Source of the DNA: Fuerstiella sp.
GTDB taxonomy: Bacteria > Planctomycetota > Planctomycetia > Planctomycetales > Planctomycetaceae
Length of the DNA stretch: 64,000 nucleotides
Direction: 5' to 3'
Assembly: GCA_022843805.1 (NCBI GenBank)
Contig: JALHMY010000004.1
Location: 62,001-126,000, forward strand
Every line of letters starts with the position of its first letter. Positions within the stretch are counted from its first letter, which is position 1. This document shows, piece by piece, positions 1 to 8,679 of this stretch. The position numbers and the translations under genes are program-made. Below the pieces are notes generated by a model, which worked only from the letters and a program-made list of their open reading frames with translations, did no database searches and was not told the origin of the DNA.

Positions 1-150
1 CTGCTGCGTATTGAAGACCGCCTGGGTACGATCGAAGAGAAAAAAGTGGCCGATATCATCGCCGTTGAGGGTGATCCTCTGGTCAACATCAGTGCAATGC
101 GTAAAGTTGTGTTTGTCATGAAGGAAGGCGAGATTTTCCGGAAACCGTAA
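1..150 (+). CDS. Amidohydrolase family protein, C-terminal fragment (5' end outside window)
   Basis: The open frame enters from the left edge and stops at TAA 148-150, giving 49 residues. The text GTIEEKKVADIIAVEGDPL followed by VVFVMKEG is the usual closing segment of imidazolonepropionase-like and prolidase-like metal-dependent amidohydrolases, where the last strands return to the small beta-sandwich domain. The metal-binding residues lie upstream of the window, so substrate and localisation cannot be read. About 40 bases downstream a REP-like hairpin begins, and the next gene follows on the same strand. Family assignment is good; specific function is unknown. Confidence 0.85.
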   Translation: MLRIEDRLGTIEEKKVADIIAVEGDPLVNISAMRKVVFVMKEGEIFRKP

Positions 151-191
151 GTCCTGCAGGTACTCGTGCTTTGTCAAGCATTGAAATTCGG

Positions 192-247
192 GTAGTGGAC
201 CTTGCTAAAGGTCCTGCAGCCAGGGGATCTTTAGCAGGATCCACTAC
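192..247. repeat. REP-like 56-nt imperfect hairpin (GTAGTGGA family)
   Basis: The arms GTAGTGGA and TCCACTAC enclose further complementary blocks (GCTAAAG / CTTTAGC), so the stretch can fold into one long imperfect hairpin. Near-identical copies lie at 61706-61761, 62322-62377 and 62937-62992, each with the same flanks (TTGAATTTCGGG before, CCTCCAACC after). It sits between the amidohydrolase stop and the racemase gene. It could act as a terminator or be a mobile REP; the shared flanks suggest a remnant of the larger unit described at 61-63 kb. Confidence 0.8.
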
Positions 248-334
248 CTCCAACCCGAACGCTTTATCCTGACAGAGTACTGGTCGACGCAACCGTTTGA
301 CAAAATTCATGCTTACGAAAAATCCGACACCGGG

Positions 335-1963
335 ATGTTGCAGGGGAGTTGTCGCGTGTTTAAACAATTGAAACTGGACAGAGAACACCAGTCAGCACGG
401 ACAGGTCACGTGCCGGATGTTCGCCTGCTGCTTTGTGCAACCCTGCGTTCTGTTCTGATGGTGTCTTCCATCACGACGGCCGTTGTCGCCGGCGTGGCTG
501 CACAGATGTCGCTGGCGAGTGCAGATGATGCGGCTGCAGCCGTTACCGGCATGATCCGCCATGGGGCCGAACATGTGGATGGTCGTGCGGCTCATAGTTT
601 CGATCATTCTGCATGGTCCGGGAATCTCAGCGAACTTCCGATCGGGGTGTTTGATTCCGGAATTGGCGGTCTGACCGTTCTGGAAGCCATCCTGCAACTG
701 GATGCTTTTCACAACGATAATCTGCAGCCAGTCGCAGACGGCCGGCCGGACTTTCAGAACGAACGATTCGTTTACTTTGGCGATCAGGCCAATATGCCTT
801 ACGGGAATTATCCGGCTGCGGGTAAAGAGTCTTTTCTGCGAGAATTGATTTTGAAGGATGCCGTATTTCTTCTTGGTCGACGCTATTGGTCCAGCGCAGA
901 TGCATCCGAAATCACTTTTGACAAACCTCCTGTGAAAGCCATCGTCATCGCATGCAATACGGCCACAGCCTACGGGCTAAAGGACATCCGCGATGCTGTG
1001 CGTGAATGGAATATTCCGGTGATTGTGGTGGGAGTCGTTGAAGCCGGATCACGGGGAGTTGCAGAAGTGATTTCCGGCGATGGAAGTCAACATACGGTGG
1101 CCGTACTTGCCACGGTCGGAACCTGCAGCAGCATGGCCTGGCCCAAAACCATCGGAAGTACGTTTGGGCTGGCCGGAAAGCGATTGCCCGTCGTGATTCA
1201 GCAGGGATCTGCCAGCCTTGCCGGGGCAATCGAAGGTGATCCTTCATTTGTCAGGTCTGATCGTGCAGGCGACTCGTTGACCCGAACATCAGCCGATCCG
1301 CCATCCGGGTATCAGGGACCTGCCTCGGACAGTCTGACTGCCCCTCTGGATGTCAGCAGGATTCAGGAATATGACTTCGATGTGAATGGTCTGACTGGAG
1401 ATATTTCCCGTCCATCTTCGATTCGTCTCAACTCGGTGGAAAACTATGTTCGTTATGAAGTGACCACACTGGTTCAGAACTATCATCGGGATGGTGGCAG
1501 TCAGGCAATTGATACGGTGGTCCTGGCATGTACTCACTTTCCACTGGTAGAACAGGAAATCCTGCGTTCGTTTGATCGCCTCAGAAACTATGAAAAAGAC
1601 GGGAATTTTCCGTATCGCCGGCTGATTGCTGAGAAAATGTCGGTTGTTGATCCGGCGGAAATGACAGCGAAGGAACTCTTCCGCAGCCTTGCCAAAGCGA
1701 GACTGCTTTTGAAGGACGATCAGACGGCCATCATTTCGAACGATCAGTTTTTTATGTCGGTGCCCGCTCCGGGCTGGCCAAACATTCGACTCAGCACCGA
1801 CGGTTCGCTCGACCGGGAATACAAATATGGCAGGTCCGTTTCGCAGCTGTCCGATGAGGATACTCGAAACGTCCCAGTGAAGACTTCTCTTTTGCCAGCC
1901 ACCAGTCTGAACCTGATCCGTGAGCGGCTTCCGAAAGTCTGGCAGCGGTTGAAAGAGCATTGA
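335..1963 (+). CDS. Glutamate racemase-like protein with export-type N-terminus
   Basis: The aspartate/glutamate racemase fold is recognisable: GVFDSGIGGLTVLEAI at the start of the catalytic region, YFGDQANMPYG, the first catalytic cysteine in ACNTATAYG (C207) and the second in LACTHFPLVE (C399). MurI converts L- to D-glutamate for peptidoglycan. Two things are unusual. The protein has 542 residues against about 270 for MurI, with a long insert between the two cysteine motifs (roughly residues 300-370). It also carries about 70 N-terminal residues with a hydrophobic stretch ending in SLASADDA, resembling a signal peptide. An internal ATG at 458 would begin just before that stretch. The stop overlaps a possible TTG start of moeA, so the two are probably cotranscribed. 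An exported role or another substrate is possible. Confidence 0.8.
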   Translation: MLQGSCRVFKQLKLDREHQSARTGHVPDVRLLLCATLRSVLMVSSITTAVVAGVAAQMSLASADDAAAAVTGMIRHGAEHVDGRAAHSFDHSAWSGNLSELPIGVFDSGIGGLTVLEAILQLDAFHNDNLQPVADGRPDFQNERFVYFGDQANMPYGNYPAAGKESFLRELILKDAVFLLGRRYWSSADASEITFDKPPVKAIVIACNTATAYGLKDIRDAVREWNIPVIVVGVVEAGSRGVAEVISGDGSQHTVAVLATVGTCSSMAWPKTIGSTFGLAGKRLPVVIQQGSASLAGAIEGDPSFVRSDRAGDSLTRTSADPPSGYQGPASDSLTAPLDVSRIQEYDFDVNGLTGDISRPSSIRLNSVENYVRYEVTTLVQNYHRDGGSQAIDTVVLACTHFPLVEQEILRSFDRLRNYEKDGNFPYRRLIAEKMSVVDPAEMTAKELFRSLAKARLLLKDDQTAIISNDQFFMSVPAPGWPNIRLSTDGSLDREYKYGRSVSQLSDEDTRNVPVKTSLLPATSLNLIRERLPKVWQRLKEH

Positions 1964-1965
1964 GC

Positions 1966-3873
1966 ATGTCAGCCCAGGAACAATTCCTGAATGTGATTGA
2001 TCGCGACGAAGCCGAAGCTCGGTTTCGTGCTGCGTTACAGCCGCGGCCCGTGGGTACAGAAATCGTCAGTCTGTCGGCAGCACTGGAACGAGTACTGGCA
2101 GCGAATGTTCTGGCACCGCTGGATGTGCCATCGTTCGATCGATCGAACTTCGATGGATTCGCCCTTCGCGCTTCGGACACGTGGGGTGCCAGTGAACTCG
2201 TGCCCGTCTCAGTTCGGCTTCGATCCGAATCTCTAGAAGCAGGAATTGCGCCGGATTTCGAACTGGAAGAAGGGACAGCCGTCGAAATTTCCACAGGGGG
2301 AATGATCCCCCGAGGCGCCGACGCTGTGCTGATGACCGAACATGCTGACATTCAGAATGGACAGTTGCAGGTCAGCCGCCCCGTGACACCCGGCTTCGGA
2401 ATTTCGTTTGCCGGTACTGACATTGCGATGGGAGAAACCGTTCTTCGCGAAGGCATGCTGCTCACCAGCCGCGAAACCGGAGTGCTTGCTGCAATGGGGC
2501 TGGAAGATGTTCTCGTCTTCCGACGACCCAGAGTCACGATCATGTCGACGGGCAATGAGATTATCGCACCGGGGCAGCCGATGCGGCCAGCACTGGTATT
2601 CGATTCGAATCGCCGAATTCTCAGTGATGCTGTCCGTGAACTGGGTGGTGTTCCCATTGATGCCGGGATTATCAGTGATGATCTCGAAACTCTTCGTCAG
2701 AAGTTGCACGCGGCCCTTGCGGAATCCGATGTTGTGCTGCTTTCCGGCGGGACAAGCAAAGGCCGGGGCGATCTTTGTTATCGTGCCGTGGCAGAGCTGA
2801 CAGATCCCGGCATCGTGGCTCACGGCGTTGCTCTGAAACCCGGAAAACCACTTTGTCTTGCGGTGTGCGGACAGAAGGCGGTTGTTGTTTTACCGGGTTT
2901 TCCGACGTCCGCAATTTTCACGTTTCACGAGTTCGTTGCTCCCGTTTTGCGAATCATGGGTGGGCTGGCGGCCGAACGCGAAGAATTCGTCACTGCTTCG
3001 CTCGCCGTGAAAACGAATTCTGAAGTTGGCCGGACAGAGTATCTGCTGGTGGGACTTGTTGAAACGGAAGCTGGCCTGTCCGCCTTTCCGATGGGTAAGG
3101 GTTCAGGTTCTGTGACTACGTTCAGCCGAGCTGACGGATTTGTCACCATCGGACGGCATACGGAAATTGTTGAAGCGGGTGAATTGGTTCGAGTACGCCT
3201 GATTGGGCGGGGCAGGGAAGTTACCGATCTGATAGTAATTGGCAGCCATTGCGCCGGGCTGGACTTGCTTCTGACCATGCTTCAGCGACAGGGATTCAGT
3301 ACCAAACTCCTGACTGTCGGCAGTTCCGCAGGACTCGCCGCTGCAAAGCGAGGCGAGTGCGATGCGGCAGGGGTTCATTTACTGGATCCGAACACGGGCA
3401 TCTACAATCAGCCGTTCCTGTCGGAAGGACTTGACCTGATTCCCGGATATCAGCGGCAACAGGGAATAGTGTTTCGGATGGACGATGGCCGATTCACTGA
3501 TAAGTCAGTGGAGGAGATCGCAGCAGTCGTCACGGCTGACAAATCCTGCGTGATGGTCAATCGAAACCAGGGCAGTGGGACTCGCATTCTGATCGACCGT
3601 CTGCTCAGCGGTGCCCGCCCGGCGGGATATGCGATTCAGCCCGCGAATCACAATGCCGTTGCAGCTGCGATCGTGCAGCGTCGAGCAGACTGGGGGGTGA
3701 CGATACAGTCAATTGCTCAGTCAAACGGCCTTGCGTTTGTTCCCCTGCAGGACGAGCACTTCGATTTCGCTGTGCCGCGTCAAAGACGGGCTCGCCCCGC
3801 TGTGAAAGCGCTGATTGCTTTGCTGCAGACGGAGTCTGTTCGAGCCGAGCTGCAACTGCTTGGATGCCGATGA
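1966..3873 (+). CDS. moeA: Molybdopterin molybdenumtransferase MoeA fused to a PBP-like domain
   Basis: Residues 1 to about 410 match MoeA, which inserts molybdate into adenylylated molybdopterin. Visible motifs are FDRSNFDGFA, STGGMIPRGADAVLM, GNEI, the SGGTSKGRGD loop (near residues 260-269) and LPGFPTS. From about residue 419 a second domain begins (VTDLIVIGSHCAGLDLLL), with VGSSAGLAAAKRGECD and NRNQGSGTRILID. This is the periplasmic-binding-protein-like domain found after MoeA or in ModE-type regulators (PF12727-like), thought to sense molybdate or a cofactor intermediate. I chose ATG 1966, three bases after the racemase stop; a TTG at 1960 is in frame. Neighbouring fhcC and mobA support a role in supplying a Mo/W enzyme. 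Confidence 0.92.
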   Translation: MSAQEQFLNVIDRDEAEARFRAALQPRPVGTEIVSLSAALERVLAANVLAPLDVPSFDRSNFDGFALRASDTWGASELVPVSVRLRSESLEAGIAPDFELEEGTAVEISTGGMIPRGADAVLMTEHADIQNGQLQVSRPVTPGFGISFAGTDIAMGETVLREGMLLTSRETGVLAAMGLEDVLVFRRPRVTIMSTGNEIIAPGQPMRPALVFDSNRRILSDAVRELGGVPIDAGIISDDLETLRQKLHAALAESDVVLLSGGTSKGRGDLCYRAVAELTDPGIVAHGVALKPGKPLCLAVCGQKAVVVLPGFPTSAIFTFHEFVAPVLRIMGGLAAEREEFVTASLAVKTNSEVGRTEYLLVGLVETEAGLSAFPMGKGSGSVTTFSRADGFVTIGRHTEIVEAGELVRVRLIGRGREVTDLIVIGSHCAGLDLLLTMLQRQGFSTKLLTVGSSAGLAAAKRGECDAAGVHLLDPNTGIYNQPFLSEGLDLIPGYQRQQGIVFRMDDGRFTDKSVEEIAAVVTADKSCVMVNRNQGSGTRILIDRLLSGARPAGYAIQPANHNAVAAAIVQRRADWGVTIQSIAQSNGLAFVPLQDEHFDFAVPRQRRARPAVKALIALLQTESVRAELQLLGCR

Positions 3874-3900
3874 AATTCAGCGACCTGATATCGTGCAGAG

Positions 3901-3943
3901 CTCGTACTCGTACTCAGCATCGCGGTACTCGTACTCGTACTCG
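3901..3943. repeat. Short CGTACT hexamer tandem tract
   Basis: Just after the moeA stop the hexamer CGTACT recurs about five times, interrupted once by AGCATCGCG. It is AT/GC mixed and purely intergenic. No fold or factor site is evident; it behaves like a simple-sequence repeat that could vary in length. Confidence 0.7.
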
Positions 3944-4190
3944 ATTGACCCCGCCGAAACGGCCGTGGTTCGTGATGACCCCCAACCAGTTTCCGTGCTG
4001 ATCCCCGAACGACTCTGAAGATTCAATTCCCGTCACCGATCAGATCTTGCCGTTGTCTTCTGCGTTGTTGATCATCATTGAAATTTGCCCTTTCCCCTCT
4101 GCGCCTTTTCGCTCTGCGTGAAGTTTTAATCTCACGCAGAGTCGCAAAGGCGTAAGGAAAAATAGCCTCGGCGACCTGCGAACGAAATTT

Positions 4191-4975
4191 TGGCAGAAAA
4201 ATTTCAGGGCAGAAAAATGAATCGCAGGCTATGACGGAGCGTCCGGCAAGTTACTCTGCCGATGCGACGCAACGCCCAGCCAAACTGATCGTTCGAATCC
4301 TTCGAGATGTTTCTGAACAGATAATTTTTCTGCCAAAGAAATTTTTCTGCCGAAAACTGTCTGCTCGCCCACACAGCAGAACCAGGCTCAACATTCCTGC
4401 GAAACTCGCGACAACCGCGAATCACGCTGTTGCGAACCAACTACGAACGAAGTGCGTGATGAAAAAACCGACTGATTCTCTGCTGCGAGCTCAGAGCGGT
4501 TGCACTTTTGTCTTTTATCTGTGGTCATCTGTGTTATCTGTGGTTGAAAAATGCGATTCAATGACAGCTCACGGCGTGGAGGAACACTTACCCAGGCAAG
4601 GGGGCGCTGCCGTGATGTTCCAGGCCGGAACATGGATTTGGCAGAAAAATTTCAGGGCAGAAAAATGAATCGCAACAGAGCGAGGGACGGGTGACAAGTT
4701 CAGCTGACAAAGCTTTGTCACACCATTCTTCCATTCCGTCCAAATTTTTCTGCCAAAGAAATTTTTCTGCCGAAAATTGTCTGCTCGCCCACACAGCAGA
4801 ACGTGGCTCTCCATTCCTGCGAGACTTGAGATGGCCGTGAAATATGCTGTTGCGATTCAATCAACCTGTGACTGATCTGCGAAATCCGTGGTCCACCTCA
4901 CCTTAATTTCCTTTCACCGATCAGAGACTGCCCTTATTTCGGCAGAAAAATTTCAACACAGAAAAATGAATCGCA
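4191..4975. repeat. Intergenic repeat cluster with alternating GGCAGAAAAAT motifs
   Basis: The 1.2-kb gap between moeA and fhcC (3874-5079) has no convincing gene. It holds five copies of a paired 11-mer motif: forward at 4191-4226, 4639-4674 and 4941-4975 (GGCAGAAAAAT twice, then GAATCGCA), and reverse at 4324-4351 and 4743-4771 (ATTTTTCTGCC twice). Orientations alternate strictly. Reverse-to-forward pairs (4324-4674 and 4743-4975) have the look of terminal inverted repeats. The text after each reverse copy (CTGTCTGCTCGCCCACACAG or a close variant) is also repeated. A CTGTGGTCATCTGTG tract lies at 4517-4545 and a CTCTGCG inverted pair near 4095-4145. Small ORFs here arise from the repeats. 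Confidence 0.85.
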
Positions 4976-5079
4976 GACCAATACTTGGCGTCCGGTGAAT
5001 TCCTTTTGCCAAAGGACGGTCGCGAATAATGCATCTTGATCCACTGTGATTCGTGTGGTCGGTCGACAGACTCACGAAA

Positions 5080-5904
5080 TCAAACGGCCTGATGACGTTT
5101 AATGATTTCGCCTCGCCCAAGGGATACGAGGTCTCCCTGGTACAGGTCAAACGACGAATCGCACAGCGTCGCGTCGAATTTGAAACCCTTGTTCTGCAGG
5201 AACCGAAGCATCACCCTCAAAATCTGCGGCTGCAGAGTCGACGAATATTTAAAGGAAGGCAGAAGACGGGGTGTGTTGGCTCCGAACATACCAATGGTTC
5301 CTCGGCGCATGCCTGCGCCGGGACGGATGCCACAGTCACCAAAGACAAGCACGGAACCAGCCAGCATGTTGAATCCCAGCAGGTCTCCGGCTTCGCCACC
5401 CACGGCGATCATGCCGCGACGCATTGTGTGACCCACCTCGTTGCCGACATCGCCATCGATCAGGAGAGTGCCACCAGTCATGCCTTTGGCTGACCCTCGG
5501 TAGGCCGCTCCTGCCAGGTGTCCTGCGTTTCCATGCACATGCAGAAGACCACCATGCATTTCGGCACCTGCCCAGCCATCGGCATTGCCATACACATGGA
5601 TTTCTCCACCGCGCATTTCGCTGCCAATGTGTCGCCCTGCATTGCCTTGAATCTGAATCTTGCCCGACTTCATGCCGGCACCAATCCAGTGGACAGATGA
5701 CAAATGACCGTCCATTTCGAAGAACTTGTCAGCTGGATCGCCGGAAATATGAAAAAACTCGGCCAGCGGGAGTTTTCGGTTTCCATGATAGAATTCAAAC
5801 CGTTCGATATCGCTCACCGATTTGTCGCATGCCCAGTCAGGTGTAAGGCCTTCAATTTCGACAGGAATCCGCGAATCGACATGACAGGTTAACTTCAGTG
5901 GCAT
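5080..5904 (-). CDS. fhcC: Formylmethanofuran dehydrogenase subunit C homologue
   Basis: The protein (274 residues from the chosen start) consists mainly of right-handed beta-helix repeats with recurring GNAG, GGEIHVYGNAD and GGTLLIDGDVG turns, typical of FwdC/FmdC/FhcC and of the glutamate synthase C-terminal domain. In methylotrophic bacteria and planctomycetes FhcC belongs to the formyltransferase/hydrolase complex, which releases formate from formyl-methanofuran analogues in the tetrahydromethanopterin C1 pathway. I chose ATG 5904 (MPLKLTC), which matches family N-termini and has AGGAAA upstream; an ATG at 5964 adds 20 poorly matching residues. fhcA, B and D are not in the window. It is convergent with moeA and divergent from mobA, both of the molybdenum cofactor pathway. 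Confidence 0.88.
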   Translation of the reverse strand: MPLKLTCHVDSRIPVEIEGLTPDWACDKSVSDIERFEFYHGNRKLPLAEFFHISGDPADKFFEMDGHLSSVHWIGAGMKSGKIQIQGNAGRHIGSEMRGGEIHVYGNADGWAGAEMHGGLLHVHGNAGHLAGAAYRGSAKGMTGGTLLIDGDVGNEVGHTMRRGMIAVGGEAGDLLGFNMLAGSVLVFGDCGIRPGAGMRRGTIGMFGANTPRLLPSFKYSSTLQPQILRVMLRFLQNKGFKFDATLCDSSFDLYQGDLVSLGRGEIIKRHQAV

Positions 5905-6047
5905 CGGGACGATTTTCCTGCAAGACTGACTAGAGATGTTCCTGTGATTCGAAACCTGATCCAATGACTATCGTAAATCAATAGGTCCGGTGAATAAAGA
6001 GATCATCGGGGCTGCCAGCAGCTTTACGAGGAAACAGGTGTGAGCAA

Positions 6048-6728
6048 ATGACGGCTGAGGTGATTTTGAACACGGAAAAAGACTTACCTGACCGTCGTGG
6101 TGCCGTCGTTCTGTGCGGGGGGCGGTCTACAAGGATGGGGCAGGACAAGGCATCGCTGCCGTTTGGCACTGAAACCATGCTGGCACGAGTAATCAGAATT
6201 GTGGCAGATGTCGTCCCGGAAAGAATGATTGTGGTGGTGGCCGCGGAGGGGCAGGAATTGCCGCCACTGAATCGCCCGGTCAGAGTTGTTTATGATCGGG
6301 AACCGGAACAGGGCCCTCTTGAAGGACTTGCCGTCGGCCTTCAGGAACTCGATGGGAAAGCTGACTTCATTTATGCGACGAGCTGTGATGTGCCGCTGCT
6401 GGTGCCTGCATTTGTCGAACACATGTTTCAACGGATTTCGTCCGGCAGCACCGAAACCGGTATTAGCGTTGATCCGTTTGAAATTGCTGTACCTCGGGAT
6501 GGATCGCATTTTCATCCCCTGGCCGCCGTTTATCATTCTTCCGTACTGAAACATGTTCAGCAGCTGCTGAGCAATGGGCAGCGGCGTCCTCGAATGTTGT
6601 TCCAGGCGGCAACAACACTGGAAGTGGATGTGGAAGAATTGAGGACAGCAGATCCCGAGCTGCGATCTCTGATGAATCTGAATCATCCGGACGATTATCA
6701 GCGGGCAATCAGGCTGGCCGGGCTGTAA
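6048..6728 (+). CDS. mobA: Molybdenum cofactor guanylyltransferase MobA-like
   Basis: The N-terminus holds the nucleotidyltransferase signature LCGGRSTRMGQDKASL, where MobA binds GTP and Mg. EQGPLEGLAVGL and ATSCDVPLL follow, the latter carrying the metal-binding aspartate. MobA joins GMP to molybdopterin to make the bis-MGD cofactor used by DMSO reductase-type enzymes, including the catalytic subunit of formylmethanofuran dehydrogenases. At 226 residues it is slightly longer than E. coli MobA. It is divergent from fhcC across about 140 bp, so the two may share a control region, and moeA is 2 kb away. A related guanylyl- or cytidylyltransferase such as MocA is the main alternative. Confidence 0.85.
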   Translation: MTAEVILNTEKDLPDRRGAVVLCGGRSTRMGQDKASLPFGTETMLARVIRIVADVVPERMIVVVAAEGQELPPLNRPVRVVYDREPEQGPLEGLAVGLQELDGKADFIYATSCDVPLLVPAFVEHMFQRISSGSTETGISVDPFEIAVPRDGSHFHPLAAVYHSSVLKHVQQLLSNGQRRPRMLFQAATTLEVDVEELRTADPELRSLMNLNHPDDYQRAIRLAGL

Positions 6729-6760
6729 GGACCTGGAAAACAATAAGTAACTGCCATCGT

Positions 6761-7432
6761 CTAACGTCCGAATACCGGTCGGAAACCTTTCATCAATCCC
6801 AGATCAACTCCGGCAACAAGGTAACCGAGGGCACCGTTAAGTTTGCATCCGGCCAAAGCAGACCCATCGCTTCCGGAGCTCCATCGAACGACGCCGGAAA
6901 AACATCCGGAAGCAGACTTCATGTAGGTGCCGGGAACCGGATAGTTCCACTTTAACTGAAAACTGGACCCCGGTTCTGCTCGATGTCGAGTCTGCAGACA
7001 AATCCCGCCGCGGGAATAATTCAGAACGGTTGCCGATTCTTTAGTGGCGGAGTCGGTCCAGTAGACATCTCCCGGCACTTTACACTGAAACCGAATATTT
7101 ACTCGCTGGCCGCCGGTGGAAATCACAATCAGTTCTTCCGCCACATGGCAGACAAGGACGATTCCGATTTCGAAGCGACCCAGTCGGGAAACGACGAAAT
7201 GGACGACTCCGGGAAATTCCTCCTCGGACGCGGGGAAACCTGTGAGGGTTTTTACCTTGACGATTTGTCCTACCGGAAACGCACGGCTGGATAAAATCCT
7301 AAGGTCAAACCCCGATGCTTCCAGGACCGAAACCTGGGTTTGTGTGGTTTCATGCTGGACGAAAACAGGCAGCGGTGAAGACGGCGATGTTGAGAGTGAA
7401 GATTCTGTAGATCGACGTGACAAGGTTTGCAT
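6761..7432 (-). CDS. PilZ-domain protein, putative c-di-GMP receptor
   Basis: The second half of this 223-residue protein holds both halves of the PilZ c-di-GMP signature: RVNIR (RxxxR) and, about 25 residues later, NYSRGG (the [D/N]xSxxG element). It ends in GVVRWSS and a hydrophobic strand, as in PilZ barrels. The first half (ASGFDLRILSS, GQIVKVKTL, FEIGIVLV) resembles a degenerate PilZ or YcgR-like barrel without the arginines. No signal peptide or membrane segment is evident, so a cytosolic receptor is likely. It lies tail to tail with mobA, 32 bp away. Diguanylate cyclase and phosphodiesterase genes occur at 29.7-33.8 kb, so ligand production is encoded in the same region. The output partner is unknown. 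Confidence 0.8.
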   Translation of the reverse strand: MQTLSRRSTESSLSTSPSSPLPVFVQHETTQTQVSVLEASGFDLRILSSRAFPVGQIVKVKTLTGFPASEEEFPGVVHFVVSRLGRFEIGIVLVCHVAEELIVISTGGQRVNIRFQCKVPGDVYWTDSATKESATVLNYSRGGICLQTRHRAEPGSSFQLKWNYPVPGTYMKSASGCFSGVVRWSSGSDGSALAGCKLNGALGYLVAGVDLGLMKGFRPVFGR

Positions 7433-7911
7433 GCCAGAACTCCGTTGTATCGAGATTTGAAAAAGCTTCCGAAAGCTCTCGAGTGATTCTTTGAAAATTC
7501 GCTGCTGTTGCCGAACCGGTTTTTACGGCCTTCTGACAACTCTAAGTCACAGGGTGGGTAGCTGGCCAAAACATTTGGAGGAACGGACGCGATGGCGGGG
7601 GCACGAGCAGAGAGGAATCCCCGCATGAGGTCAGGGGGAATACCCTGGGGAGTCAGTGAACACTGTTCATCAGGACCCGCATGCCTTTGTCAGTACATCC
7701 GTAACGCCCGGAGTTTCAGATTTTGGCCGGGGCTTGCCATGTCTTTGGAACGCTGAGAAGTCAGGAGACGAATCAGACATTCACAGCATGTCAGGATTTG
7801 CGTGCAACCCACCCCAGTTTTTTTCCGGGTGAGCGCCGGTTTGGAAACGAAAAAAAATACAACACGGAACTCCGTCCTTGCCCGGCGTCGTGCCGGTCGA
7901 CATGCGTGTAT

Positions 7912-7987
7912 GTCCGGCTTTCGAGCCGGGTCACGCCCAGCAAGTCAGCCTGGAAAGGCTGACGTACGTCCGGCTTTCCAGCCGGAC
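7912..7987. repeat. Three adjacent short palindromes (GTCCGGCTTTCCAGCCGGAC type)
   Basis: Three stem-loops lie side by side: 7912-7930 (GTCCGGCTTTCGAGCCGGG), 7944-7963 (GTCAGCCTGGAAAGGCTGAC) and 7968-7987 (GTCCGGCTTTCCAGCCGGAC). The first and third share their stem. The pattern fits a REP-type extragenic palindrome family. No coding function. Confidence 0.8.
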
Positions 7988-8132
7988 TTTGATGGAAAGA
8001 CTCTGGTGGGGTGTCTGCTTTGCAATCTGCTCCGCTTGCATCGCCACCTGCTTCCAAAGATCCTCAATGATCTTGTCTCTAACAGCTATGTTCGAGATCC
8101 AAAAAATCTCCTTAGTTTGACCCAGGTCCAAC

Positions 8133-8152
8133 TTGATACCGTGAACGGTTAC
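8133..8152. repeat. 20-bp motif shared with 63650-63669
   Basis: TTGATACCGTGAACGGTTAC occurs here and, with one base changed, at 63650-63669. Both copies are intergenic and part of the motif is nearly self-complementary. It may be the end of a decayed mobile element, but no transposase remnant is identifiable beside either copy. Confidence 0.5.
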
Positions 8153-8496
8153 ATCACGCCTCTGTGCCAGGCGAAATTCCTTCAGCCATCAGCGTTCCGC
8201 AGGCTTGTCCTGACGAAATCGCTTAATGGCAAACCGCAAATTTTAATCGTTAAACTTGTGATCGATACGTCGGATAATCGCCTGAAGCAACGTCTGCTGC
8301 GTCATTGCGGATGAACAACAATTTGATGGAAAACCTGTGACCCCCACAGACAGCAAACGATTTTCTCAAATCTGCAATGTTTTGCCTGGACTTAAACACT
8401 CAAAGGCCTGAAACGCAACGCTGTGAAGCATTTCGATCAGCAAATACAGCGGCCTCTCTGGTGGCCAGACGATGTCCGTTTTTTCAACCCTGACAG

Positions 8497-8641
8497 GGCA
8501 ACGCCGTTAAGGATTCCTGCACCGAAAAACTGAGACGTTTAACCCGTGGCCGAGAGGCCAGGCCACAGCGAGTCTGAACAACCTGGCCTCTCGGCCACGG
8601 GTTAAACGATTCAAAATCCGTAAGCCTTTAACGGCGTTGCC
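8497..8641. repeat. Nested perfect inverted repeat (27-bp inner arms, 14-bp outer arms)
   Basis: The inner arms 8536-8562 and 8582-8608 are perfectly complementary over 27 bp (core GTGGCCGAGAGGCCAGG) with a 19-nt loop. The outer arms GGCAACGCCGTTAA (8497-8510) and TTAACGGCGTTGCC (8628-8641) are also perfect. The whole could extrude as a cruciform or fold as one long RNA hairpin. Perfect arms imply a recent origin or selection on structure. Confidence 0.9.
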
Positions 8642-8679
8642 CAACGGGGTTCCACAACTCGAATAACGATCGATCGTGG

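Noticed and set aside
1289-1960. 223-residue minus-strand ORF inside the racemase gene
   Set aside because: Antisense shadow of a gene with clear catalytic motifs.
7802-8314. 170-residue ORF in the hairpin-rich gap
   Set aside because: It runs through palindromes and shows no protein-like composition; possibly a relic but not supportable.
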